From NCBI GenBank assembly GCA_021151695.1, contig JAGKWU010000001.1:62001-126000 (forward strand): a stretch of DNA of 64,000 bases, written 5' to 3'. The notes beneath the pieces are model-generated. The model searched no databases. It was given only the letters and a program-made list of their open reading frames with translations, and had not been told where the DNA came from. A program made the translations under genes and the position numbers. Shown piece by piece: positions 19,082 to 27,323 of this stretch. How positions within the stretch are numbered: the stretch's first letter is position 1; each line of letters starts with the position of its first letter. The stretch is from Cellvibrionaceae bacterium (GTDB lineage Bacteria > Pseudomonadota > Gammaproteobacteria > Pseudomonadales > Cellvibrionaceae).

Positions 19082-20812
19082 ATGGCTATTCGACATTTAT
19101 CCGGTTTACTTGTTACTGTGTTGTGGCTCTCCGCCTGTGGTGGAGGCTCTTCGGCGGTTAAGAGTCCTGTTCCGGCAGCTACAAGCACTTCCTCTTCCAG
19201 CAGTATATCTAGCAGCGCAACCTCTTCATCATCCAGTGCGGGGATTAGTGTTTCAGTTACTGCCGCTGCTGCAACAAAAGATGCCCGCCTTGCCTGTTAT
19301 AAAGGTGAAGGGCAGAAGGCCTGCAACCTGCGTGTCTACCAGATTATGGTGGAATCATTTATAGATGGCGATGCTAGCGCCAATATGAATTTTTCCTATG
19401 GCAATAGTCATCACAAGGGTGACTTGCAGGGAATTATTAATAGCCTGGATTACATCAAATCACTTGGGGCTAACGCCATTTGGTTAACGCCTATTTTTGA
19501 TAGTGTAAAAATTAATGGTCAGGATGAATCTGTTACTAAATTGGATGGGACGGGCTATTTCACAAGCAATTATTTTAAAGTAGATCCGCGCTTTGGTAGC
19601 CAGGAGAAGTTGAAAGAGCTTGTTACTGCTGCCCACGCAAAGGGTCTGTATGTTTTTCTGGATGGTGTGTTTGGTCATTTCAAAAGTAACGCATTGCAAT
19701 TTCCATCACCGACGGGGAAAACCTTATCCGCGTCCGGCGCGAACCAGGGAGGTGTAGGTCGAGAAGCCTCTTACCCAGCGGATTTGGCTTTCTTTAAAGA
19801 AGTCGCAAGCTACTGGATTACCGAATACAAAATTGATGGTTGGCGGTTGGATCAGGCCTACCAAGTGCCGGTAAATTACTGGGACGATATAGTGGCCGCT
19901 GTCCATTCAGCATCCCAATCCGTGACCTATACCGACGCCAATCACCAAACTGTAAATCCTTTGGGATATATGGTGGCTGAAATTTGGCGGGGCGAAAGCG
20001 ATATCAGTGCGCAGGCTTACGGCACTTCACAACAGCCCTCTCTTTCATCAGCTTTTGATTTTCCGTTGCGTTATCGTCTGGTGCAAACCCTTGCGGTGGA
20101 AGAGAGCGGTGCAGGTAAAAGTCCTGCCAGCAATTTACGTTTGGGTTATCAAACCCAGCAAGCTTATCCTGCCCATGCCATGCCTAATCTGATGCTGGGG
20201 AATCACGATCTCGTACGTTTTGGTGATCTGGTACAACGCGCTGGGCTTGCTAATCCAACGGACGCATCCTATTGGTCTCGCCATAAAGCAGCCATATCTT
20301 TTTTAGCTGCTTACTCCGGTCCCATCACACTCTATTACGGCGACGAAATTGGGCAGGAGGTGCCGGGCTATGCAACGCGTGTTGAGGCTGGCTGTGTAAC
20401 CCTGGGTTATTGTGATGACCATGTGGCGCGCTCTTCTGCTGTTATCGAGGGCTTACCTCCAACGGTGGGCGCTTCAGTGTCAGTGCTCACGCCTGAACAG
20501 GCTGATCTCAAACTCTATGTAAAAAATCTATTGGGGCTTAGAGAAAAGCATGCAGCTTTGTGGAATGGTAGCCGCACTCATGTGTATTCTGATGCGCGTA
20601 TTTACATCGACAGAAAAGAAACAAAAGACGAGAATTTATTGTACGTGCTCAATACCAGTGAATCCCCGGTAAGTGTCACGCTCGCGGCTTCTGCCATTGA
20701 TGCCACAGGGCAATTAGTGGATTTGTTGGACGCAACTGTTTTCAATGCACAAGCAGGCAATTACACGCTGCAACTTGCGCCTTTATCTGCCAGGTTTTTG
20801 CAAATTAAATAG
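19082..20812 (+). CDS. GH13 alpha-amylase-family lipoprotein
   Basis: The 576-residue enzyme should cleave alpha-glucosidic bonds at the cell surface or in the periplasm. The lipoprotein signal ends LSACGGG (C19), and a serine/alanine-rich linker runs to about residue 57. The catalytic barrel shows region II GWRLDQAY (nucleophile D257), region III AEIWRGE (acid/base E300) and region IV LGNHDLVRF (D376). Region I reads DGVFGH, where most GH13 enzymes have Asn before the His. A C-terminal beta domain starts near residue 495. Substrate (starch, maltodextrin, cyclodextrin or other) is not decidable. It stands alone, followed by a long hairpin. Confidence 0.88.
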   Translation: MAIRHLSGLLVTVLWLSACGGGSSAVKSPVPAATSTSSSSSISSSATSSSSSAGISVSVTAAAATKDARLACYKGEGQKACNLRVYQIMVESFIDGDASANMNFSYGNSHHKGDLQGIINSLDYIKSLGANAIWLTPIFDSVKINGQDESVTKLDGTGYFTSNYFKVDPRFGSQEKLKELVTAAHAKGLYVFLDGVFGHFKSNALQFPSPTGKTLSASGANQGGVGREASYPADLAFFKEVASYWITEYKIDGWRLDQAYQVPVNYWDDIVAAVHSASQSVTYTDANHQTVNPLGYMVAEIWRGESDISAQAYGTSQQPSLSSAFDFPLRYRLVQTLAVEESGAGKSPASNLRLGYQTQQAYPAHAMPNLMLGNHDLVRFGDLVQRAGLANPTDASYWSRHKAAISFLAAYSGPITLYYGDEIGQEVPGYATRVEAGCVTLGYCDDHVARSSAVIEGLPPTVGASVSVLTPEQADLKLYVKNLLGLREKHAALWNGSRTHVYSDARIYIDRKETKDENLLYVLNTSESPVSVTLAASAIDATGQLVDLLDATVFNAQAGNYTLQLAPLSARFLQIK

Positions 20813-20831
20813 TGAATGAATTCTTAAAGTG

Positions 20832-20868
20832 CATTCGTCATTGATAGGTTATTTATCAATGACGAATG
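20832..20868. terminator. Long perfect hairpin between convergent genes
   Basis: CATTCGTCATTGATA and its exact reverse complement form a 15-base stem around a seven-base loop GGTTATT. It lies between the GH13 stop and the convergent CvfB-like gene. There is no clear T run, so termination is inferred from position and stem strength only. Confidence 0.55.
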
Positions 20869-20876
20869 GCTTAATA

Positions 20877-21707
20877 CTAGGCAAGTGTAATTTTTTCTTT
20901 GGTGATAAGAATCTTGCGCTCTTTATAAAGTTTGCTTAACGCATTTTTGTAAATGCCTTTACTCACTTTATATTGTTGGTAAATTTCATCCGGATCGCTT
21001 TTATCTGTCAGGGTTGATTCGCCACCATTAGCTTTCAGGTGATCCAGAATGATATCGGTCAACTGATCCCGCACTACACTGTTTACCGGTTGCAGGCTCA
21101 GGTCAATTTTGCGATCAGGTCTGATTTCCCGGATATAGCCTTTCAGTTGCTCCCCATAAAGCAGCGTGCGGGGCGCATAGTCGCGAAAGATCAAACCCAG
21201 ATGGGTATGGTTGATTACTGCTTTAAATCCCAGTTCTGAACGTCCGCAAATTAACAGGTCAACTTCTTGTTGAACCTTCAAGCCGCTAGCGCGTTCTTCG
21301 AGGTGGTGGCTCAGTCGCGAAGACGCGGTAATACGCGAAGTGTATTCATCAAGGTACACGCAGACCACGTAGCGATTACCGGCTTCCATCGGCTTGAGTT
21401 GCTCATTGTAGGGAACGAGTAGATCCTTAGGTAATCCCCAATCGAGGAAGGCGCCGACCTTATTAACTTCTTTTACTTCGAGGCAAGCGCATTGTCCTAC
21501 CATCACCTTGGGAGTCAGGGTCGTGGCGATAATACAATCGTCGGAGTCCAGGTAGATAAACACATCCAGCTCATCGCCAATCTTTGCCCCTTCCGGTACA
21601 TAGCGACGTGGCAGGAGAATGTTGCCGTATTTGTCGCCATCGAGAAACAAACCTATATCGATTTGTTTGATAACCTTGAGGCGGTTCATCTGGCCAATTT
21701 TTAACAT
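20877..21707 (-). CDS. CvfB-like S1-domain RNA-binding protein
   Basis: The 276-residue cytoplasmic protein matches the CvfB/YitL pattern: several S1-type OB folds (KVGAFLDWGLPKDLLVPYNE and GFKAVINHTHLGLIF are typical strands) and a C-terminal winged helix (DPDEIYQQYKVSKGIYKNAL). The family binds RNA and influences virulence or stress gene expression in Gram-positives; its role in gammaproteobacteria is unclear. The frame is open 21 codons further upstream, but the Met at 21707 has AAAGG before it and begins the conserved region. It diverges from the membrane-protease gene. Confidence 0.8.
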   Translation of the reverse strand: MLKIGQMNRLKVIKQIDIGLFLDGDKYGNILLPRRYVPEGAKIGDELDVFIYLDSDDCIIATTLTPKVMVGQCACLEVKEVNKVGAFLDWGLPKDLLVPYNEQLKPMEAGNRYVVCVYLDEYTSRITASSRLSHHLEERASGLKVQQEVDLLICGRSELGFKAVINHTHLGLIFRDYAPRTLLYGEQLKGYIREIRPDRKIDLSLQPVNSVVRDQLTDIILDHLKANGGESTLTDKSDPDEIYQQYKVSKGIYKNALSKLYKERKILITKEKITLA

Positions 21708-21802
21708 GGGAAACCTTTTCGTGGGCGGTGTAATGAAGGCTAGTCTAAAGCCTGCGATAATGGGTTGCATATTGTATCGCGTTTGAGAGTGACTCTAGAG
21801 CT

Positions 21803-22888
21803 ATGGAATTGTTTTCGTTTGATTTTAACGACTCACGTTTTGCCGTTGTGTTGGATTTGGACTTACAACTTGAGCGGTTATTGATCGATGGCGCCGTAGA
21901 ATCGGTGCAGCCATTGGGGCCTATGGCCGGAAATCACAAGTTTGCCCACGGCCAGTTAGGCGAGGGACAATTGGTATTTGTGGTGCGACCCGTCGAGCAA
22001 TGGGCTGACTACCAATTACATCTCAACGGTCGTGAGGTGGATAGAGCATTAGCTGAGTTGAGCGAAGAGGCTAAAGCCAAGCTGCAGAGCTTGCCGACTG
22101 AGCAACTATCGACTGAATCCCCCGCCAAAAATCGAGGCTGGATAGCATTAGGGGGCATAGGCCTCAAGATGCTAAAAACCGTAAAAGCCCTCAAGGTGGC
22201 CTTGGCTGCCGCCTCAGTGGCTGTTTACAGCATGTTATTTACCTTTGAATTTGCCCTGGCGCTGATCGCCGTGCTGGTTTTCCATGAGTATGGCCATCTC
22301 CGAGCCATGAAGAAGTTCGGTATTCCTACTAAAGGTATGTATTTGATTCCTTTTTTTGGAGGCATAGCGGTGGGAGACCAACCGCGTACTCAATGGGAAA
22401 GCCTGTATATCTCCATGATGGGACCGGTTTATGGACTGTTGATGACCGGCGTGTTCTTTGGACTTTACCTGGCGACGGGCAGCCATTTTTGTGGCTTGGT
22501 GGCTTCGGTAAGCGCATTGGTTAACCTCTTTAACATGATTCCTGTACATCCCCTCGATGGTGGGCAAGTGGTGAAGGCGCTGGTGTTTTCACGTCGTAAC
22601 TATGTGGCATTGATCAGTTTTTTGATTGTTTCGGCACTTTGCCTGGTGGTTTCCTGGAGGTCAGGATTAGCGTTTTTGTCCTTTTTTATCGTACTTGGAG
22701 TGATAGATATTGTTGCCGGTTGGAGTATCCCTCTGGAGCGCGACATCACGCCGCTTAAGACTTACGGCATATGGTTTAGCCTTTTATGGTATCTGGCGGT
22801 TACTGGAGCTTTTCTGGTCATGATCCTGTTTATTGCCAAGGCGGGTGTTCCTGGCTCCGAAATAGCGATGCATATTTTGAAATCCTGA
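21803..22888 (+). CDS. Site-2-protease-like M50 membrane metallopeptidase
   Basis: The 361-residue protein has an N-terminal soluble region of about 115 residues, then a membrane domain with about six helices. The zinc motif is FHEYGH (H161, E162, H165), followed by the strand-like loop KGMYLIPFFGGIAVGD. The third ligand is D252 in IPVHPLDGGQ. These are the M50 hallmarks of proteases cutting inside the membrane. It lacks the PDZ domain of RseP, and no anti-sigma factor is adjacent. The N-terminal region, rich in acidic residues, resembles nothing I recognise. Substrate unknown. The Xre/RES pair starts 71 bases after it. Confidence 0.82.
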   Translation: MELFSFDFNDSRFAVVLDLDLQLERLLIDGAVESVQPLGPMAGNHKFAHGQLGEGQLVFVVRPVEQWADYQLHLNGREVDRALAELSEEAKAKLQSLPTEQLSTESPAKNRGWIALGGIGLKMLKTVKALKVALAAASVAVYSMLFTFEFALALIAVLVFHEYGHLRAMKKFGIPTKGMYLIPFFGGIAVGDQPRTQWESLYISMMGPVYGLLMTGVFFGLYLATGSHFCGLVASVSALVNLFNMIPVHPLDGGQVVKALVFSRRNYVALISFLIVSALCLVVSWRSGLAFLSFFIVLGVIDIVAGWSIPLERDITPLKTYGIWFSLLWYLAVTGAFLVMILFIAKAGVPGSEIAMHILKS

Positions 22889-22959
22889 TTTATCTATTTG
22901 TGGACATTTTTGTTGTTTTTGCTCTAATATGGATGGTGAGCTATACAGGAGCACTAATC

Positions 22960-23370
22960 ATGAGCTTTATCGCTGCAAATCCACTTGTACAAACCTTACC
23001 TGCCGAAGCTGCTCAGGCGGCGGTGGGTGCGGCATTGAATATCATGGATAAGTGGGCCTGCTCGGAAAAAGAGAAAATGGCCATGTTGGGAATAGGGCGC
23101 TCCACTCTTCATAAATACCAATCTGCACCTGCCAGTGCCCGGTTGACTCCCGACCTGCTGGAGCGCATCAGCTACTTACTGAATATCCACGCCATACTGC
23201 GTATCCTTTTTGAAAACCCCGAGAACGTCTACGGCTTTATTCGCATGCCGAACAACAATGCATTCTTTAATGGCAAGGCACCTATAGAGATTATGTCCTC
23301 AGGTTTAATGAGTGCGCTTTATGAGGTGCATCGTCACCTGGATGCGATAAGAGATGGGCAGTTTGCCTGA
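22960..23370 (+). CDS. Xre/MbcA/ParS-type antitoxin
   Basis: The 136-residue protein has the layout of antitoxins paired with RES toxins: an N-terminal helix-turn-helix-like region (KEKMAMLGIGRSTLHKYQ) and a C-terminal toxin-binding DUF2384-type domain (ERISYLLNIHAILRILFENPENVYGFIRMP, NNNAFFNGKAPIEIMSSG). CAGGAG precedes the chosen ATG; longer in-frame starts run into the protease gene and are unlikely. Its stop overlaps the toxin start by one base, so translation is coupled. By family knowledge it binds and neutralises the toxin and may repress its own promoter. Confidence 0.85.
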   Translation: MSFIAANPLVQTLPAEAAQAAVGAALNIMDKWACSEKEKMAMLGIGRSTLHKYQSAPASARLTPDLLERISYLLNIHAILRILFENPENVYGFIRMPNNNAFFNGKAPIEIMSSGLMSALYEVHRHLDAIRDGQFA

Positions 23371-24095
23371 TGGATTCTTTTTCAAAGACAGGAAACGCTA
23401 TGGAGCCATTGCAAATCCCCCTGGCGAATTTTCAGGATAAAATTGCTTACCGGTTGATCCCCAGTAAGTATCCTACCAAGTCCCTGTTTGATGATGTTGC
23501 GGACCACGCCGAGTTTGAAGTTCTGTTTGCAATACAGGAGTTGACGAACCCGCGGTTGCGCAATGAGCTTGGTAACCTGAATCGTGTTCCCGCACAAGAG
23601 CGCCCCTATGGCATTCGCGGATGCAATTATGCGCTGGGCCCTTTTGTGCATTTGTGTCCAACCGGTTCACGCTTTTCCAATGGTGACTTCGGAATCTATT
23701 ACGCCGCTGATGAGGTACAAACTGCAATTGCCGAAACTCGCTATCATCAGGAGCGTTATTTTTCGTTAGTTATTGGTTTGAAATTTGATCGATTGAGCAT
23801 GCGCTGTCTTAAAACGATTTTTAGCGCGCAGCTGCGTGATATACGTAGTGATGATTACGCGGAGTCAGGTTGGTATCACCCGCACGACTATACAAATGCC
23901 CAGGCAATGGGCGCCTCGTTAAAAAGAAATGGCGATGTAGGGTTAGCCTATAACTCGGTACGCGCTTCGGGAAAAACCTGTTACGCACTTTTTACGCCGC
24001 GCTTGATCAGCGATGTCGTACAGGCATCTCACTATGAATATATTTGGGATGGTCAAAAGATTCATGTCGCTTTCGAAACAGTGGAAGTAACTTAA
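23370..24095 (+). CDS. RES-domain toxin (NAD-degrading family)
   Basis: The 241-residue protein has the Arg-Glu-Ser triad that names the family: R28 in AYRLI, E122 in AIAETRYH and S196 in AYNSVRASG. Characterised members such as MbcT and RES_Pp destroy NAD and arrest growth. This one is longer than many, owing to about 30 residues before the RES core. Two starts are possible: ATG at 23370 overlapping the antitoxin stop, or ATG at 23400 with AGGAAA just ahead, giving 231 residues. It follows the antitoxin, the usual order. All three catalytic residues are intact, so the toxin is probably active. Confidence 0.86.
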   Translation: MDSFSKTGNAMEPLQIPLANFQDKIAYRLIPSKYPTKSLFDDVADHAEFEVLFAIQELTNPRLRNELGNLNRVPAQERPYGIRGCNYALGPFVHLCPTGSRFSNGDFGIYYAADEVQTAIAETRYHQERYFSLVIGLKFDRLSMRCLKTIFSAQLRDIRSDDYAESGWYHPHDYTNAQAMGASLKRNGDVGLAYNSVRASGKTCYALFTPRLISDVVQASHYEYIWDGQKIHVAFETVEVT

Positions 24096-24245
24096 TTCGA
24101 CTTGTGTTCAAAATATTTACAGTCAATTTCGTCGCCATTAAAAACGATTAGTGCGCCATCCGCTCCGTATTTTTCCAATCCCATCGCCATTTGTTACCAA
24201 AAGAAGCAGCCCTTTTCGTTATTTTGAAATAATCCGCTAGAATCA

Positions 24246-24265
24246 AATTGGCTGTTCAGCCAATT
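24246..24265. promoter_or_regulatory. Short inverted repeat upstream of the TonB-dependent receptor
   Basis: AATTGGCT-GTTC-AGCCAATT lies 37 bases before the receptor start and just after TAGAAT (24238-24243), a possible -10 box. It could be an operator or a leader hairpin. Confidence 0.35.
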
Positions 24266-24301
24266 CAAAAATAATTGAGTGTCACCGAGAAGGAAGGCCT
24301 T

Positions 24302-27253
24302 ATGATAAATACATCTCCCCGTGTTTTCTCAAAAAAAATTCTCACTTCATTTATCGCCGCTACAGGCTTGGCCCTGTTTACCCAAGCGGCCATTGCGCAA
24401 ATCGGTAGCGCCAGCATCAAGGGTGTAATCGCAGCGAGCATGCTTCCGCAGCCTGGCTTGGAGGTCACCGCAAAAAATATCGAGAACGGATATACCTATC
24501 GCGCGATCACGCAAAAAGATGGTACCTATATTTTTAAAGGGTTGGAGCCAGGTAAATACCAGGTAACGCTTCAAGATAAAAGCGGCAAAGCTCCCGAAAC
24601 AATAGTGTTAAAAGTAGGGCAATCTGTTGCGCTTGATTTTGAGTTGGAGAAAGGCGCTAACGATAAGGTCGATGAAATTACTATTATTGGCTCACAGCTC
24701 AAATACACCTCTACAGGTGAAATTGGCACAAATATTTCGTTGGAACAAATCAGCCGTCTTCCACAAACCACACGTAACTTTTTGTCTTTTGCAGATTTGG
24801 CTCCGGGCGTTGCCTTTGAGCAAGCAACCGACGGTAGCACCAGAATTAAAGGCGGTGCGCAGAACAGCAACGCTATCAACGTTTTTATCGATGGCGTAGG
24901 ACAAAAGAATTACGTGATTAAGGGCGGTATAACTGGCCAAGACACCAGCCGCGGTAATCCCTTTCCGCAATCAGCTATTGGTGAATATAAGGTAATCACG
25001 CAGAACTATTCCGCTGAATACGATCAGATTAGTAGTGCCGCGATTGTTGCAGTGACAGCTTCGGGTACCAACGAATTTCACGGAGGGACGTTTTACGATT
25101 TTAGTGATGAGGGTATGCGCAAGCCCACACCATCAGAAACAAAAAACAACAACAAAAAAGTCCCCAGTGAGCAAAAGCAGTATGGCGTATATTTAGGTGG
25201 CCCCATCATTCAGGACAAAATGCATTTTTTCCTGGCCTATGAAGGTAAGGATAATTCCGACCCCAAAGATGTACTTCCCGGTGGCGGATACAATAAATCA
25301 ACTTTGCCATCCGAACTGCAGGGAGAAATAGGAGGTCGAGCGGCGACTTTTAATGAAGACTTGTATTTTGGAAAAATTGATTTCGCAATTAATTACGAGC
25401 AGAAACTTGAATTGACAGCCAAGATTCGTAAGGAAAACGAATTAACAAATATCGGAGACGATAGGGCATTCTCTTATGGTACTGACAAGAAAAACGACGA
25501 AACGCGTTTTGATCTCGCGCACAGTTGGCACACTGATGCTTGGGTGAATAGCTTTCACCTAACCAGTGAAGATGCGAGTTTTAATCCAAGACCTCACACA
25601 ACGGGCATTGGTAAAATTTACTTTAATGACAATCGAAATACAGTGCTAAACACGGGGGCCGGGCCTGACTTCCAGGAAAAGAGCCAGGAGGGTTGGGGGA
25701 TTCAGGAGGATTTCTCTTATCTCGCATTTACTGGCCATGTTCTGAAAACGGGTATCAAATTTAAATCGGTGGATCTTACTGCGCGAGAGCAACAACCTTA
25801 CAGTCCACAATTCAGTTATCACATTTCCTATAGCATGGATGTGCCCTTTGAAGTTAGATGGGGAGCGCCTCTGTCCAACGTAGGTGATGGCAGCGCCAAA
25901 GCGACCAATAAACAATATGGTGTGTATTTACAGGATGATTGGGCTGCTACTGATAAGTTAACGATTAACGCCGGTTTGCGTTGGGACTATGAATCCTCGG
26001 ATAGTTTCCTTGATTACAAAACTCCGACGGATGTTGTTTCAGCATTGCGTGGCTGGACCAACTTACAAAAGTCTGATGTTAAGATTGAGGACTATATCAG
26101 TACAGGTAACAACCGCGATGCATTCAAAAATGCCTGGCAGCCCCGACTAGGCTTTAGTTATACACTGAATGAAGATCATAACACTGTGCTATTCGGTGGT
26201 GTTGGTCGCGCCTACGATCGCAACCTATTTGATAACTTGCAGGTGGAAACTACCAAAGCAACTTTTCCAAGCTACACACGCACATTTTTAAATGGCGATG
26301 AGGACAAGTTTGCGTGTGGAGCCCTTAGTGATACATGTCTTGCTTGGGATCCGAAATATTTAACATCCACAGGGCTAGCGCAACTTGTGTCTGGTAATAG
26401 TGGCGCTGGTCGTGAAATTGATTTGATCGATAATAAGCTTCGTACACCTTACGCGGATCAATTCAGTTTTGGTGTGCGAGGTAATCTAAACGATGATTGG
26501 AAGGCAGAAGTTAGTCTGTCCAGAATTGATAGTAAGGATGGCTTTACGTGGCTGTTAGGCAACCGTCGGAGTGATGGTGGCTTCTTCAAACCAGGTACCA
26601 CTTGGAATGCCCCTTGGGGGGAAGTAATTCCAGGCTTCGGAAGTCTAATACTTGGAACAAATGGTATTGAAACTAAAACCAACGCATTGTTCATTAAGCT
26701 GGACAAACCTAAAGAGGCTTCAGATTGGGGCGCAGCTATTGCTTATACCTATAGCGATTCGAAAACTAATCATAAAGTGGATGATACGGGGTCATTTGAT
26801 TACCCCAATATGACGTTTTATCGTTTCCGTCCCACAAATGATTTGCCAGAGCATCGATTGGTCATTACAGGCATTGCAGATTTGCCTTTGGGAATTGATT
26901 TTTCGGCCAAACTGAACTTGCAAAGTCGCGAGACATTTTACGGAACTGATTGTCGTGCAGGTTGGGACGATTGTGTGGTTCGTGATTTCAAACCTAAATC
27001 GATCGGTTGGATTGGTTACAAGCAGCTGGATATTTCCTTTAGTAGAAGTTTCTCAACTGGCGCCTGGGTTCAGGAGAGCAATTTAAAACTCCGACTCGAT
27101 ATTTTGAATCTGTTGGATGCGGTTAACCATGACGGTGTTCAAGATTGGTTTGGTGGTGCGAATGAACAATTGAACCCTGATTTCGGTAAGCCAACAGATA
27201 CATTGGCTGGCCCAACCAGAACGGTTAAATTGGGTTTGAGCTGGGATTTCTAA
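24302..27253 (+). CDS. TonB-dependent outer-membrane receptor with carboxypeptidase-regulatory-like domain
   Basis: The 983-residue protein imports a large or scarce ligand across the outer membrane using TonB energy. A signal peptide ends near AIAQIG (about residue 32). A carboxypeptidase-regulatory-like beta domain follows (residues 35-115: TAKNIENGYTYRAITQKDGTY). The plug begins near EITIIGSQL and includes RLPQTTRNFLSFADLAPGV. The barrel continues to the C-terminal strand TVKLGLSWDF, ending in Phe as expected. The layout resembles Oar-like and oligosaccharide receptors of Xanthomonas and Cellvibrio. AAGGAAGG precedes the ATG at 24302, nine codons inside the open frame. No hydrolase or inner-membrane transporter is adjacent, so the ligand is unknown. 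Confidence 0.9.
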   Translation: MINTSPRVFSKKILTSFIAATGLALFTQAAIAQIGSASIKGVIAASMLPQPGLEVTAKNIENGYTYRAITQKDGTYIFKGLEPGKYQVTLQDKSGKAPETIVLKVGQSVALDFELEKGANDKVDEITIIGSQLKYTSTGEIGTNISLEQISRLPQTTRNFLSFADLAPGVAFEQATDGSTRIKGGAQNSNAINVFIDGVGQKNYVIKGGITGQDTSRGNPFPQSAIGEYKVITQNYSAEYDQISSAAIVAVTASGTNEFHGGTFYDFSDEGMRKPTPSETKNNNKKVPSEQKQYGVYLGGPIIQDKMHFFLAYEGKDNSDPKDVLPGGGYNKSTLPSELQGEIGGRAATFNEDLYFGKIDFAINYEQKLELTAKIRKENELTNIGDDRAFSYGTDKKNDETRFDLAHSWHTDAWVNSFHLTSEDASFNPRPHTTGIGKIYFNDNRNTVLNTGAGPDFQEKSQEGWGIQEDFSYLAFTGHVLKTGIKFKSVDLTAREQQPYSPQFSYHISYSMDVPFEVRWGAPLSNVGDGSAKATNKQYGVYLQDDWAATDKLTINAGLRWDYESSDSFLDYKTPTDVVSALRGWTNLQKSDVKIEDYISTGNNRDAFKNAWQPRLGFSYTLNEDHNTVLFGGVGRAYDRNLFDNLQVETTKATFPSYTRTFLNGDEDKFACGALSDTCLAWDPKYLTSTGLAQLVSGNSGAGREIDLIDNKLRTPYADQFSFGVRGNLNDDWKAEVSLSRIDSKDGFTWLLGNRRSDGGFFKPGTTWNAPWGEVIPGFGSLILGTNGIETKTNALFIKLDKPKEASDWGAAIAYTYSDSKTNHKVDDTGSFDYPNMTFYRFRPTNDLPEHRLVITGIADLPLGIDFSAKLNLQSRETFYGTDCRAGWDDCVVRDFKPKSIGWIGYKQLDISFSRSFSTGAWVQESNLKLRLDILNLLDAVNHDGVQDWFGGANEQLNPDFGKPTDTLAGPTRTVKLGLSWDF

Positions 27254-27264
27254 CTTTTTTACCG

Positions 27265-27310
27265 TTAAATAAAAAAGGCGATGCATCACTGCACCGCCTT
27301 TTTTATTTAA
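27265..27310. terminator. Bidirectional terminator between receptor and purD
   Basis: TTAAATAAAAAAGGCG and its exact complement CGCCTTTTTTATTTAA form a 16-base stem around 14 bases, with a T run on both strands. Confidence 0.9.
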
Positions 27311-27323
27311 CCGACAAGAAAAA

